A stretch of DNA of 27,402 nt from Thauera sp. GTDB taxonomy: Bacteria; Pseudomonadota; Gammaproteobacteria; Burkholderiales; Rhodocyclaceae. The notes under the pieces were generated by a model, which was given only the letters and a program-made list of their open reading frames with translations, was not told the DNA's origin and made no database searches. Both the position numbers and the translations under genes were made by a program. Within the stretch, counting starts at the first letter, position 1. Every line of letters starts with the position of its first letter. Shown piece after piece: positions 1 to 7,563 of this stretch. Where the stretch lies: the NCBI GenBank assembly GCA_023150215.1, contig JAKLLJ010000007.1, forward strand, positions 1 to 27,402, given 5' to 3'.

Positions 1-833
1 ACTCGCTGCAGTACGGTTTGCTCCTCTTTCTGGTGGCAAGCGGACTGACGCTGGTGTTCGGCATCATGGGCATCATCAACCTGGCGCACGGCAGCTTCTA
101 CATGATCGGCGCCTATCTTGCCTTCGTGCTCACCAGCGCCACCGGCAGCCTGGTGATGGCGATCGTGCTCGGCATCCCGCTTGCGCTCGCCTTCGGCGCC
201 TTTCTCGAATGGGCCTTGTTCGCGCACCTTTACAAGCGTGATCACCTCGAGCAGGTGCTGCTGACCTACGGCCTCATCCTCATCTTCGAGCAGCTGCGCA
301 GCCTGCTCGTCGGCGACGATGTGCACGGCGTCGCCATTCCGGCCTTCCTCGATGCATCGATCCAGCTCACCGAGGTGATGAGCTACCCGGTCTACCGGCT
401 GGCGATCTCGGCGATCTGCATCGTGCTCGCGATCGCGCTCTACTTCGTCATCCAGCGCACCCGCCTCGGAATGATGATCCGTGCCGGCAACGACGATCGC
501 ACCATGGTCGAGTCGCTCGGCATCAACATCAACATGATCTATCGCATCGTGTTCGCGCTCGGCGTGGCGCTGGCCGCACTCGCCGGCATGCTCGCCTCGC
601 CGATCTCGTCGGTGTTCCCCAACATGGGCAGCCATGTGCTGATCATCTCGTTCGTGATCGTCGTCATCGGCGGCATCGGCTCGGTGTGGGGCGCGCTGGT
701 GGCGGCGCTGATCGTGGGTTTTGCCGATACCTTCGGCAAGGTGCTCGTCCCCGAGCTGTCCGGCATCGTGGTCTACGTGGTGATGGCAGTGGTCCTGCTG
801 TGGCGCCCCGAAGGCATCCTGAAGAAAGGCTAA
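1..833 (+). CDS. livH: Branched-chain amino acid ABC transporter permease LivH (5' end cut by window)
   Basis: Inner-membrane permease of the hydrophobic amino acid (HAAT) class of ABC importers; with LivM it forms the transmembrane channel. The frame is open from base 3, the first complete codon, and reads SLQYGLLLFLVASGLTLV, so the true start lies before the window. The segment GIMGIINLAHGSFYMIGAY is a hallmark of LivH, and hydrophobic helices fill the whole 270-odd visible residues. The cytoplasmic coupling region RLGMMIRAGNDDRTMVESLG near residues 150-170 is also typical. The stop is 4 bases before livM, so this is the first visible gene of a liv operon. The substrate could be a branched-chain amino acid, another amide or an aromatic acid; the periplasmic binding protein that would decide is not in the window. 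Confidence 0.93.
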   Translation, partial: SLQYGLLLFLVASGLTLVFGIMGIINLAHGSFYMIGAYLAFVLTSATGSLVMAIVLGIPLALAFGAFLEWALFAHLYKRDHLEQVLLTYGLILIFEQLRSLLVGDDVHGVAIPAFLDASIQLTEVMSYPVYRLAISAICIVLAIALYFVIQRTRLGMMIRAGNDDRTMVESLGININMIYRIVFALGVALAALAGMLASPISSVFPNMGSHVLIISFVIVVIGGIGSVWGALVAALIVGFADTFGKVLVPELSGIVVYVVMAVVLLWRPEGILKKG

Positions 834-837
834 GACC

Positions 838-1803
838 ATGAACGCTCAAGCTTCTTTCATCCTAAAGCTGGTCGCCATCGCGCTCCTCGCCTGTGTGCCG
901 CTGTCGGGCGAGTCCTTCTACATCGAGATCGTCGGCAAGGTCCTGGTGATGGCGATCTTCGCGATGAGCCTCGACCTGCTGGTCGGCTTCACCGGCCTGG
1001 TCAGCTTCGGTCACGCGGCCTACTTCGGCATCGCGGCGTACGCGGTGGCGATCCTGAGTCCGCAGTACGAGGCCGCCAGCCTGTGGTACGTGCTGCCCGC
1101 ATCGATCGGCCTCGCTGCGCTCGCCGCCTTCGTGATCGGTCTGTTCGTGCTGCGCACCAAGGGCATCTATTTCATCATGGTGACGCTGGCCTTCGCACAG
1201 ATGGCCTACTTCATCTTCCATGACACGCCGCTGGGCGGCGGCTCGGATGGGATGTATCTCAACAACAAGCCGTCGGCTGCGATCTTCGGCTGGGAGCCCT
1301 TCGACCTCAACAACGAGGTCCACATGTTTTACTTCATCCTGGCGACGATGGTCCTGGTGTACCTGTTCCTCGCCCGCGTGCTGCAGTCGCCATTTGGCCG
1401 CACGCTGGTCGGCATCAAGAGCAACGAACACCGGATGCAGTCGCTCGGCTACTTCACCTTCCGTTACAAGCTGGGCGCCTTCACCCTGGCCGGTGGCCTC
1501 GGCGGGCTGGCGGGCTTCCTGTACGCGGTGCTGTTCGGCTTCGTGACGCCCGAGCTGCTGTCCTGGCACGAGTCGGGCAACGTGCTGCTGATGGTGATTC
1601 TCGGCGGCATGGGCAACCTGGCAGGCGTGATCGCCGGCGCCTTCGCCTTCGAGATGATGCGCGAGGTGTTCGCCGACATCACCAAGTACTGGCAGTTGCT
1701 GATGGGTGGCGTGATCGTCGCCGTCGTGCTCTTCCTCCCGGGCGGTCTGGCGGGAATTCCGGGCCGCATCAAGCGCGCCATGCAGGGAGGTGACGCAAAA
1801 TGA
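838..1803 (+). CDS. livM: Branched-chain amino acid ABC transporter permease LivM
   Basis: Second membrane subunit of the HAAT-type importer, 321 residues, in the usual range for LivM. The sequence has the LivM signature MSLDLLVGFTGLVSFGHAAYFG near residues 42-63, then FVLRTKGIYFIMVTLAFAQM around residue 105 and the coupling stretch SPFGRTLVGIKSNEHRMQSLG near residues 184-204. Hydrophobic helices occupy most of the chain. ATG at 838 lies 4 bases after the livH stop. The stop overlaps the livG start (ATGA at 1800-1803), which suggests translational coupling. It works with LivH, LivG and LivF to move substrate across the inner membrane. Confidence 0.95.
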   Translation: MNAQASFILKLVAIALLACVPLSGESFYIEIVGKVLVMAIFAMSLDLLVGFTGLVSFGHAAYFGIAAYAVAILSPQYEAASLWYVLPASIGLAALAAFVIGLFVLRTKGIYFIMVTLAFAQMAYFIFHDTPLGGGSDGMYLNNKPSAAIFGWEPFDLNNEVHMFYFILATMVLVYLFLARVLQSPFGRTLVGIKSNEHRMQSLGYFTFRYKLGAFTLAGGLGGLAGFLYAVLFGFVTPELLSWHESGNVLLMVILGGMGNLAGVIAGAFAFEMMREVFADITKYWQLLMGGVIVAVVLFLPGGLAGIPGRIKRAMQGGDAK

Positions 1804-2576
1804 GTGAAGCGAAGAACAAGGAAGTGCTGCTTCAGGCCGACAAGCTCACGCGCCGCTTCGGCGGCCTGGTGGCCAACCAGGACATCAGCGTGACCCTCGA
1901 GCGCCAGATGATCCATGTGCTGCTGGGCCCCAACGGTGCCGGCAAATCGACCTGCATCAACATGCTGTCGGGCGACCTGCCGCCGTCCGAGGGCAAGATC
2001 CACTTCATGGGCAAGGACATCACCGGACTGAGCGCCGCGCAGCGCTCGCAGGTCGGCATCGGGCGCAGCTACCAGCGCACCAACATCTTCCCGCAGTTCT
2101 CCGTGCTCGAGAACGTCCGCCTGGCCGCGCAGTCGCGCCGCCAGGAGCCGTGGCGGATCTTCAGCAAGGCCATGGAGGCGAAGTGGGCGCTGGAGAAGGC
2201 GCGCGCCTGCATCGACGAAGCCGGCCTGGGCAAGCGCGTGGACTGGGTGTCGGGCGTGCTCAGCCACGGCGAACAGCGCCAGCTCGAGATCGCCATGGTG
2301 CTCGCCACCGACGCTCAGGTGCTGCTGCTCGACGAGCCGCTCGCCGGCATGGGCTCGGAAGAGTCGGCGAGCATGGTCGAGGTGCTCAAGCGCCTGCGTC
2401 AGACGCGCGGCATCCTGCTGGTCGAGCACGACATGGACGCGGTGTTCGCGGTCGCCGACATGATCACGGTGATGGTCAACGGGCAGTTGCTGGAGTGCGG
2501 CCCGCCCGCGCAGATCAAGGCCAGCGTGGCCGTCCAGCAGGCCTATCTGGGTACGGAGGACAGCTTCCATGTCTAA
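1800..2576 (+). CDS. livG: Branched-chain amino acid ABC transporter ATP-binding protein LivG
   Basis: Cytoplasmic ATPase subunit of the importer, 258 residues. Walker A is LLGPNGAGKST (about residues 41-51). The ABC signature is LSHGEQRQLEIA, the SHGEQ variant usual in LivG rather than SGG. Walker B is VLLLDEPLAGM, followed by the H-loop LLVEHDMDAVF. These are all the motifs expected of an active ABC ATPase. Its ATG overlaps the livM stop by four bases, and its own 3' end overlaps livF by eight bases. The importer normally contains one LivG and one LivF as an ATPase heterodimer. Confidence 0.95.
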   Translation: MSEAKNKEVLLQADKLTRRFGGLVANQDISVTLERQMIHVLLGPNGAGKSTCINMLSGDLPPSEGKIHFMGKDITGLSAAQRSQVGIGRSYQRTNIFPQFSVLENVRLAAQSRRQEPWRIFSKAMEAKWALEKARACIDEAGLGKRVDWVSGVLSHGEQRQLEIAMVLATDAQVLLLDEPLAGMGSEESASMVEVLKRLRQTRGILLVEHDMDAVFAVADMITVMVNGQLLECGPPAQIKASVAVQQAYLGTEDSFHV

Positions 2577-3282
2577 CATGCTGCTCGAAGCAAAGGAAAT
2601 TCATACCTACTACGGTGCCAGCCACATCCTGCACGGCCTCGACTTTCATATCCGTGAAGGCGAAGGCATTGCGCTGATGGGCCGCAACGGCATGGGCAAG
2701 TCGACGCTGATCAAGAGCATGCTCGGCCTGGTGCGTCCGCGCCACGGCCGCGTGCTGGTGCGCGGCGACGACTACACCCGCGCACGCACCTACCAGACCG
2801 CTCAGCAAGGCATCGCCTACGTGCCCGAGGGGCGCGGCATCTTCAAGAGCCTGACCGTGCGCGAGAACCTGCTGATGTCGGCGCGCGCCGGTATCGACGG
2901 CCGCCGCGAATGGACCTTCGACCGCGTGATGGCGACCTTCCCGCGCCTGGGTGAGCGCATCAACAACGGCGGCTGGCAGTTGTCGGGCGGCGAGCAGCAG
3001 ATGCTGACCATCGGTCGTGCGCTGATGACCAACCCCGACCTGCTGATCCTCGACGAAGCAACCGAGGGCCTGGCGCCGCTGATCGCGATGGAGATCTGGC
3101 GCATCGTCAAGGAGATCCGCAAGACCGGGATCGCCACCGTGATCGTGGACAAGAACCACGCTGCGGTCACCAGCATCTGCGACCGGGCGATGATCCTGGT
3201 CAAGGGCGATGTCGTTTTCGACGGTACGAGCGAAGAGATCCGCGCCCGCCCCGAACTGATCCAGCAGCACCTGGGCGTCTGA
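2569..3282 (+). CDS. livF: Branched-chain amino acid ABC transporter ATP-binding protein LivF
   Basis: Second ATPase subunit of the importer, 237 residues. Walker A is LMGRNGMGKSTLIKSMLG, the signature is LSGGEQQMLTIGRAL and Walker B is LLILDEATEGLAP. The H-loop position reads IVDKNHAAVTSICDR, where LivF proteins usually have a VEQN-type stretch. The canonical switch histidine is replaced by Asn, with a His one residue later. LivF commonly departs from the H-loop consensus, so this is not evidence of inactivity. It starts inside the end of livG and is the last liv gene; a hemerythrin-like gene begins 31 bases later and may share the transcript. Confidence 0.94.
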   Translation: MSNMLLEAKEIHTYYGASHILHGLDFHIREGEGIALMGRNGMGKSTLIKSMLGLVRPRHGRVLVRGDDYTRARTYQTAQQGIAYVPEGRGIFKSLTVRENLLMSARAGIDGRREWTFDRVMATFPRLGERINNGGWQLSGGEQQMLTIGRALMTNPDLLILDEATEGLAPLIAMEIWRIVKEIRKTGIATVIVDKNHAAVTSICDRAMILVKGDVVFDGTSEEIRARPELIQQHLGV

Positions 3283-3313
3283 GCACGATGCCCGCATTGG
3301 AGGAAACAAGATC

Positions 3314-3886
3314 ATGAGCATGAAGTCTCTGGATGTCATCCGCGACGAGCATCGCGCGTTGGCCGCGATGCTGAGCGGCATGCGCACGATCGTGCAGGGC
3401 ATCGAGGCGGGTCGCCTGAAGCCGGACTACGATCTGCTCGCATCGATGATCGAGTACATCGACAAGGTGCCCGAGAAGGTGCATCACCCGAAGGAGAACG
3501 AGTACCTGTTCGCCAAGCTGCGGCTGCGTTGTGCCGCGGCGCTGCCGGTGATCGAGGCGCTCGAGGAGGAGCATCGCCTCGGCGAGGCCCGGATCGCCAC
3601 GCTGCGCGCCGCCCTCGAGGACTATCGCCAGCAGGGCGAGACGGGCTTCGCCGCCTTCAGCGATGCGCTGCGGATCTACATCGCCGACGAGTGGTATCAC
3701 ATGAACACCGAGGAGGGGCAGATCCTGCCACTTGCCAAGGCGCATCTGACCGAGGAGGACTGGGTCGAGATCGACGCCGCCTTCCTCGCCAACGACAATC
3801 CCTGGCAGGGCCCGGCCGGCGAATACGCCGCGCTGTTCTCGCGCATCGTCAACACGGCGCCGTCGCCGGTGGGGCTTGGCGGCTGA
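3314..3886 (+). CDS. Hemerythrin-like (HHE domain) protein
   Basis: Predicted soluble four-helix-bundle protein of 190 residues with the histidine/carboxylate pattern of HHE (hemerythrin-like) domains. Candidate di-iron ligands are His13 (DEHRAL), His57/His58 with Glu61 (HHPKE), His87 (EEEHRLG) and His129 with Glu133 (YHMNTEE). Family members bind O2 or NO, or serve in iron or stress responses; which applies here cannot be read from sequence. An AGGAAAC ribosome site precedes the ATG (3300-3306). The gene sits 31 bases after livF and ahead of a strong terminator, so it probably ends the liv transcript. No functional link to amino acid import is known to me. Confidence 0.85.
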   Translation: MSMKSLDVIRDEHRALAAMLSGMRTIVQGIEAGRLKPDYDLLASMIEYIDKVPEKVHHPKENEYLFAKLRLRCAAALPVIEALEEEHRLGEARIATLRAALEDYRQQGETGFAAFSDALRIYIADEWYHMNTEEGQILPLAKAHLTEEDWVEIDAAFLANDNPWQGPAGEYAALFSRIVNTAPSPVGLGG

Positions 3887-3907
3887 TCGGCACGCCACGG
3901 CATCTGC

Positions 3908-3931
3908 AGGCCGCCTTCGGGCGGCCTTTTT
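3908..3931 (+). terminator. Rho-independent terminator after the liv/hemerythrin operon
   Basis: Perfect 8-bp stem AGGCCGCC/GGCGGCCT closed by a stable TTCG tetraloop and followed by five T residues. It lies 21 bases after the hemerythrin-like stop codon and ahead of the separately transcribed 3-hydroxybutyryl-CoA dehydrogenase gene. Confidence 0.9.
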
Positions 3932-3959
3932 GCTGCTGGTCGCGCACGCGGTTATCGGC

Positions 3960-3993
3960 TAGAGTTGCCGCCCATACCTACGGGTACGGGCGG
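3960..3993 (+). promoter_or_regulatory. Possible promoter -10 and 5' hairpin before the dehydrogenase gene
   Basis: GCTAGAGT at 3958-3965 contains a -10-like TAGAGT; no convincing -35 box is visible. Directly downstream, 3968-3973 (CCGCCC) pairs with 3988-3993 (GGGCGG), and four inner pairs continue after one mismatch, giving a hairpin near the predicted 5' end of the mRNA. A terminator lies just upstream and the next gene starts at 4055, so a promoter is needed in this interval. The exact assignment is weak. Confidence 0.35.
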
Positions 3994-4054
3994 TAAGGCG
4001 CTGCCCGCGCGGAACGAATCCCGAACAATCGGCAATCTGGATGGAGACGAGGAC

Positions 4055-4909
4055 ATGGCAATCGACAAGATCGGTGTAGTGGGCGCGGGCACCATGGGTA
4101 ACGGCATCACCCAGGCCTTTGCGGTCGCGGGCCGCGAGGTGGTGATGATGGACGTCGGCGAGGCGCAGGTCAGGCGTGGTGTGGACACCATCTCTGCCAG
4201 CCTTGACCGCCTGATCAAGAAGGACAAGATGAGCGCGGAGCAGAAGGCCGCTGCGATGGGCTGCATCAAGACCGCCAACACGCTCGAGGCGCTCGCCGAT
4301 TGCGACCTGGTGATCGAGGCCGCGACCGAGAACGTGGACCTCAAGCTGCGCATCTTTGCCGACCTCGACCGCATCGTGAAGCCGGAGGCGATCCTCGCCA
4401 GCAACACCTCGTCGATCTCGATCACTCGCCTCGCCGCCGGCACGCAGCGCCCCGGGCAGGTGATCGGCATGCATTTCTTCAATCCGGTGCCGGTGATGGC
4501 GCTGGTCGAACTGATCAACGGCCTGCAGACTTCCGCCGCCACCTATACCGAGGTCGAGGTGCTGGCGAAGTCGATCGGCAAGACGCCGATCAAGGTCAAG
4601 AACAGCCCCGGCTTCGTGGTCAACCGCATGCTGTGCCCGATGATCAACGAGGCCGTGTTCGCCCTCGGCGAAGGCCTCGCCACCGCTGCCGAGATCGATG
4701 ACGCGATGAAGCTCGGCTGCAATCACCCGATCGGCCCGCTCGCACTGTGCGACCTCATCGGCCTCGATGTCGAGCTGGCGGTGATGCAGGTGCTGTACGA
4801 AGGCACCAAGGATCCGAAGTATCGGCCCGCGCCGCTGCTGGTCGAGATGCTCGAGGCCGGTTACCTTGGGCGCAAGAGCGGCAAGGGCTTCTACGACTAC
4901 GTGAAGTGA
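4055..4909 (+). CDS. 3-hydroxybutyryl-CoA dehydrogenase (3-hydroxyacyl-CoA dehydrogenase family)
   Basis: NAD(P)-dependent oxidation of (S)-3-hydroxybutyryl-CoA to acetoacetyl-CoA, or the reverse, in the cytoplasm. The 284 residues match the stand-alone family of about 282. The Rossmann motif is IGVVGAGTMGNGITQAF at the N terminus. The catalytic-His segment is GMHFFNPVPVMALVELI, followed by the domain-junction motif VKNSPGFVVNRML and the C-terminal helical domain. ATG 4055 was chosen because it has a GGAGACGAGG ribosome site just upstream and because the protein then begins MAIDKIGVVGAG as in the family; the open frame extends further upstream without similarity. It stands alone, convergent with rho. 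It could be called hbd or paaH, and the pathway (butyrate/PHB or aromatic degradation) cannot be told here. Confidence 0.9.
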   Translation: MAIDKIGVVGAGTMGNGITQAFAVAGREVVMMDVGEAQVRRGVDTISASLDRLIKKDKMSAEQKAAAMGCIKTANTLEALADCDLVIEAATENVDLKLRIFADLDRIVKPEAILASNTSSISITRLAAGTQRPGQVIGMHFFNPVPVMALVELINGLQTSAATYTEVEVLAKSIGKTPIKVKNSPGFVVNRMLCPMINEAVFALGEGLATAAEIDDAMKLGCNHPIGPLALCDLIGLDVELAVMQVLYEGTKDPKYRPAPLLVEMLEAGYLGRKSGKGFYDYVK

Positions 4910-4989
4910 TGCCCCGGTGAAGGGGCCGGGCAGCGGCGGCGGTCGCCGCGCCCGCAGCCGGCACCTTGCGTGCTGCGTGGTCTGAAAGC

Positions 4990-5019
4990 GCGAACGCCAC
5001 CCCTCGGGGTGGCGTTCGC
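4990..5019. terminator. Hairpin between convergent genes, probably a bidirectional terminator
   Basis: A 13-bp perfect stem (4990-5002 with 5007-5019, GCGAACGCCACCC and its complement) with a CTCG loop. It lies between the 3' end of the dehydrogenase gene and the 3' end of rho. T-rich tracts are weak on both sides (CATCTT on plus, GCTTTC on minus), so efficiency is uncertain. Stem length and position between convergent stops argue for termination in both directions. Confidence 0.65.
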
Positions 5020-5053
5020 ATCTTGGCGGGTCGGGTTCCCGGGCAGAGCCGGA

Positions 5054-6508
5054 TCAGCCGCGGCCGGTGCGCATCGCGTCGAAGAACTCGGCGTTGCTCT
5101 TGGTGGCCTTGACCTTGTCGAGGAGGAATTCCATCGCGTCGATGTCGTCCATGCCGTACAACAGCTTGCGCAGGATCCACACCTTCTGCAGCACGTCGGC
5201 CTTGAGCAGGAGCTCTTCGCGGCGGGTGCCGGAGCGGTTGACGTTGATCGCCGGATAGACGCGCTTCTCCGCCATGCGGCGGTCGAGGTGGAGCTCCATG
5301 TTGCCGGTGCCCTTGAATTCCTCGTAGATCACGTCGTCCATGCGGCTGCCGGTGTCGACCAGCGTGGTGGCGATGATGGTCAGCGAGCCGCCTTCCTCGA
5401 TGTTGCGTGCGGCACCGAAGAAGCGCTTGGGCTTCTGCAGCGCGTTGGCGTCGACACCGCCCGTCAGCACCTTGCCGGAGGCGGGCACCACGGTGTTGTA
5501 GGCGCGCGCCAGGCGGGTCAGCGAGTCGAGCAGGATCACCACGTCGTACTTGTGCTCGGTCAGGCGCTTGGCCTTCTCGATCACCATCTCTGCGACCTGT
5601 ACGTGACGGGTGGCGGGCTCGTCGAAGGTGGAGGCCACGACCTCGCCCTTCACCGAACGCAGCATCTCGGTCACTTCCTCCGGGCGCTCGTCGATCAGCA
5701 GCACGATCAGCTTGACGTCCGGGTGGTTGGCCGTGATCGCATGCGCGATGTGCTGCAGCATGACCGTCTTGCCGCTCTTGGGCGGGGCGACGAGCAGGCC
5801 GCGCTGGCCTTTGCCGATCGGCGCGATCATGTCGATGATGCGGCTGGTGACGTTCTCTTCGCCGCGGACCTCGCGCTCGAGCTTCAGGCACTCCTGCGGG
5901 TGCAGGGGCGTGAGGTTCTCGAACAGGATCTTGGTCTTGCACTCTTCCGGTGGCCGACCGTTGATCTTGTCGAGCTTGGTCAGCGCGAAATAGCGCTCGC
6001 CATCCTTGGGCGTGCGGATCTCGCCCTCGATGGTGTCGCCGGTGCGCAGGTTGAAGCGCCGAATCTGCGAGGGCGACACGTAGATGTCGTCGGTTCCCGC
6101 GAGATATGAGGTGTCGGGAGAGCGCAGGAAGCCGAACCCGTCGGGCAGCACTTCGAGTGCGCCGTCGCCACAGATCGGTTCGCCCCTGCGGGCACGGTTG
6201 CGCAGCAGCGCGAAGACGAGTTCCTGCTTGCGCAGCCTGTTCGCACCCTCGACCCCGCTGTCCATCGCCATCTGCAGCAGTTCGCTGACATGCAGGGCCT
6301 TGAGTTCGGACAGGTGGAGCGCGGGGACGTCGGAGTCGCGCGGCGTGGAAGCGACTTCCTCGCCGCCGTTTTCGACGTCGAACAGATCGTCTTCGGTCTG
6401 CGGATTCTGGGGGGAATTGCCGTCCCGGTTGCGTGCGCCGCGGCGACGGGCGCGCGAGGAACCTCGGGAGCGGGCCGGAGCCTGGTCCGGCTTAGATGTT
6501 GCTGTCAA
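5054..6508 (-). CDS. rho: Transcription termination factor Rho with N-terminal extension
   Basis: Hexameric RNA-dependent ATPase that ends transcription. The core matches Rho throughout: helical and RNA-binding N domain (FGFLRSPDTSYLAGTDDIYVS), Walker A APPKSGKT at 241-248, the Q-loop/R-loop region and an intact C terminus. The length is 484 residues, about 65 more than E. coli Rho (419). Homology begins at about residue 65 (LHLSELKALHVSELL), where no ATG, GTG or TTG exists. The only usual start codon ahead of it is TTG at 6508, and an in-frame stop lies at 6518-6520. The extra segment is Arg/Ser-rich (about residues 11-28), then acidic (40-52), and probably disordered. The start lies 17 bases inside the 3' end of trxA with no clear ribosome site, suggesting coupling. 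trxA-rho order is widely conserved. Confidence 0.96.
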   Translation of the reverse strand: MTATSKPDQAPARSRGSSRARRRGARNRDGNSPQNPQTEDDLFDVENGGEEVASTPRDSDVPALHLSELKALHVSELLQMAMDSGVEGANRLRKQELVFALLRNRARRGEPICGDGALEVLPDGFGFLRSPDTSYLAGTDDIYVSPSQIRRFNLRTGDTIEGEIRTPKDGERYFALTKLDKINGRPPEECKTKILFENLTPLHPQECLKLEREVRGEENVTSRIIDMIAPIGKGQRGLLVAPPKSGKTVMLQHIAHAITANHPDVKLIVLLIDERPEEVTEMLRSVKGEVVASTFDEPATRHVQVAEMVIEKAKRLTEHKYDVVILLDSLTRLARAYNTVVPASGKVLTGGVDANALQKPKRFFGAARNIEEGGSLTIIATTLVDTGSRMDDVIYEEFKGTGNMELHLDRRMAEKRVYPAINVNRSGTRREELLLKADVLQKVWILRKLLYGMDDIDAMEFLLDKVKATKSNAEFFDAMRTGRG

Positions 6509-6818
6509 TGAAGGCGGTCAGTTGAGATTTTGAAAGGGCGCCCACTTTGGTCGCCTCGACGTTGCCACCTTTGAACAGCATCAGCGTCGGAATGCCGCGG
6601 ATGCCGTACTTGGCCGGCGTTTCTTGGTTGTCGTCGATGTTGAGCTTGGCGACCTTGAGCTTGCCCGCGTAATCCTTGGCGATGTCGTCGAGGATGGGGG
6701 CGATCATCTTGCACGGGCCGCACCATTCGGCCCAGTAATCGACCAGTACCGGGGTCTGGGACTGCAGCACTTCGGTTTCGAAGTTGCCGTCGGTCACATA
6801 GTGGATATGCTCGCTCAT
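6492..6818 (-). CDS. trxA: Thioredoxin 1
   Basis: Small cytoplasmic dithiol/disulfide oxidoreductase, 108 residues, the standard thioredoxin length. The active site is WAEWCGPCK with Cys33 and Cys36, and the conserved cis-Pro segment GIRGIPTLMLF lies near residues 72-82. The ATG (complement of 6816-6818) is preceded by a GAGGA ribosome site (complement of 6822-6826). It is upstream of rho on the same strand, and its last codons overlap the rho start. It is divergent from the ferredoxin gene across about 330 bases. Confidence 0.97.
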   Translation of the reverse strand: MSEHIHYVTDGNFETEVLQSQTPVLVDYWAEWCGPCKMIAPILDDIAKDYAGKLKVAKLNIDDNQETPAKYGIRGIPTLMLFKGGNVEATKVGALSKSQLTAFIDSNI

Positions 6819-6992
6819 GATTCCTCACATAAGGGCTGGCGGGTGGTTACGAAAGTCCTGACCTTCGTTGCCGGGGGTGTTGCGTGCGGGAGGATTTGGC
6901 ACGCCTGCGATAGCGCCGCTTGCTGGAGCATTGCGGCGAAGCACGACGCGCCTGCGGAAGAGGAGGCCTTCCGTGAAGAAATTTTTACGAAA

Positions 6993-7019
6993 CTTATGCG
7001 AACCGCCGCTCGCCGTCAA
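6993..7019 (-). promoter_or_regulatory. Candidate promoter for trxA-rho
   Basis: Read on the minus strand, TTGACG (complement of 7014-7019) is followed after 15 bases by CATAAG (complement of 6993-6998). The -35 box is good; the -10 is moderate and the spacing is shorter than the ideal 17. It would leave a leader of about 165 bases before trxA. This is sequence resemblance only. Confidence 0.3.
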
Positions 7020-7059
7020 GGAATTCGGGGCGGTTGCCGCGTGACAGCGTGTGCGGGCG

Positions 7060-7089
7060 TGGCAAAAAAGCAAAAGGGTGGTCTATATT
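7060..7089 (+). promoter_or_regulatory. Candidate sigma70-type promoter of the ferredoxin gene
   Basis: TGGCAA at 7060-7065 and TATATT at 7084-7089, spaced by 18 bases. The -10 matches five of six consensus bases and the -35 three of six. It lies 57 bases upstream of the ferredoxin ATG, and the spacer is A-rich in a GC-rich background. Confidence 0.45.
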
Positions 7090-7145
7090 GTCCAACCCTT
7101 CGCCGGCCAAACGCGCCGGTTCGTGCCTTTGTCTGGAGATCCAAA

Positions 7146-7469
7146 ATGACCTACGTCGTCACCGAGCGCTGCATACGCTGCAAATACACCGATTGTGTGG
7201 ATGTCTGCCCGGTCGACTGTTTTCGCGAAGGGCCCAATTTTCTGGTGATCGACCCGGAGGAGTGCATCGACTGCACGCTGTGCGTCGCCGAATGTCCGGT
7301 CGAGGCGATCTACGCCGAGGACGATGTGCCCGCGGATCAGAAGGGCTACATCGCGCTCAATGCTGAACTCGCCAAGGTTTGGAAGCCGATCGTCGAGCGC
7401 AAGGATGCGCTGCCCGACGCCGACCACTGGGCGCGGGTCAAGGGAAAGCTCGGCGAACTCGAGCGCTGA
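7146..7469 (+). CDS. fdxA: Seven-iron ferredoxin (3Fe-4S/4Fe-4S), FdxA type
   Basis: Low-potential electron carrier of 107 residues, the size of Azotobacter-type ferredoxin I. The cysteines fit the 7Fe pattern: Cys9, Cys12, Cys17 and Cys21-Pro, then Cys25, Cys40, Cys43, Cys46 and Cys50-Pro. By analogy with that family, Cys9/17/50 would hold the 3Fe-4S cluster and Cys21/40/43/46 the 4Fe-4S cluster. The C-terminal tail (KVWKPIVERKDALPDADHWA) is also family-typical. ATG 7146 was chosen for the GGAG ribosome site at 7135-7138 and because the protein then begins MTYVVTERC. The longer frame upstream crosses the promoter region and has no similarity. The redox partner is not identifiable here. Confidence 0.94.
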   Translation: MTYVVTERCIRCKYTDCVDVCPVDCFREGPNFLVIDPEECIDCTLCVAECPVEAIYAEDDVPADQKGYIALNAELAKVWKPIVERKDALPDADHWARVKGKLGELER

Positions 7470-7563
7470 AGTCCCGCCGCGCGCGGCTTTGCGCGCTCGC
7501 GGCGATGCACTACCATGGCGCCCATACCGTTTATCCAATAAGCCTGAGTGCACGGAGACCGAC

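Larger units (their letters stand above)
6819..7145. other. Divergent intergenic region between trxA and the ferredoxin gene
   Basis: About 327 bases with no convincing gene. It must hold promoters in both directions, and candidates are listed separately. An A/T-rich island at 6977-6998 (GAAGAAATTTTTACGAAACTTA) stands out against the GC-rich surroundings and could be regulatory. Open frames crossing this region show no family resemblance and appear fortuitous. Confidence 0.6.

Noticed and set aside
3120..3200. Possible loss of the ABC H-loop histidine in LivF as a sign of inactivity
   Set aside because: LivF proteins often lack the canonical histidine, and all other ATPase motifs are intact.
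4970..6109. Plus-strand open frame of 379 codons opposite rho
   Set aside because: No family resemblance, and it is fully covered by rho and the convergent terminator.
6624..7145. N-terminal extension of the ferredoxin frame across the trxA-fdxA gap
   Set aside because: The extension reads through trxA antisense and the promoter region. Ferredoxin similarity begins exactly at ATG 7146, with a ribosome site.
7474..7503. GC-rich imperfect hairpin after the ferredoxin gene
   Set aside because: The arms are imperfect and no T-tract follows, so I could not support a terminator call.
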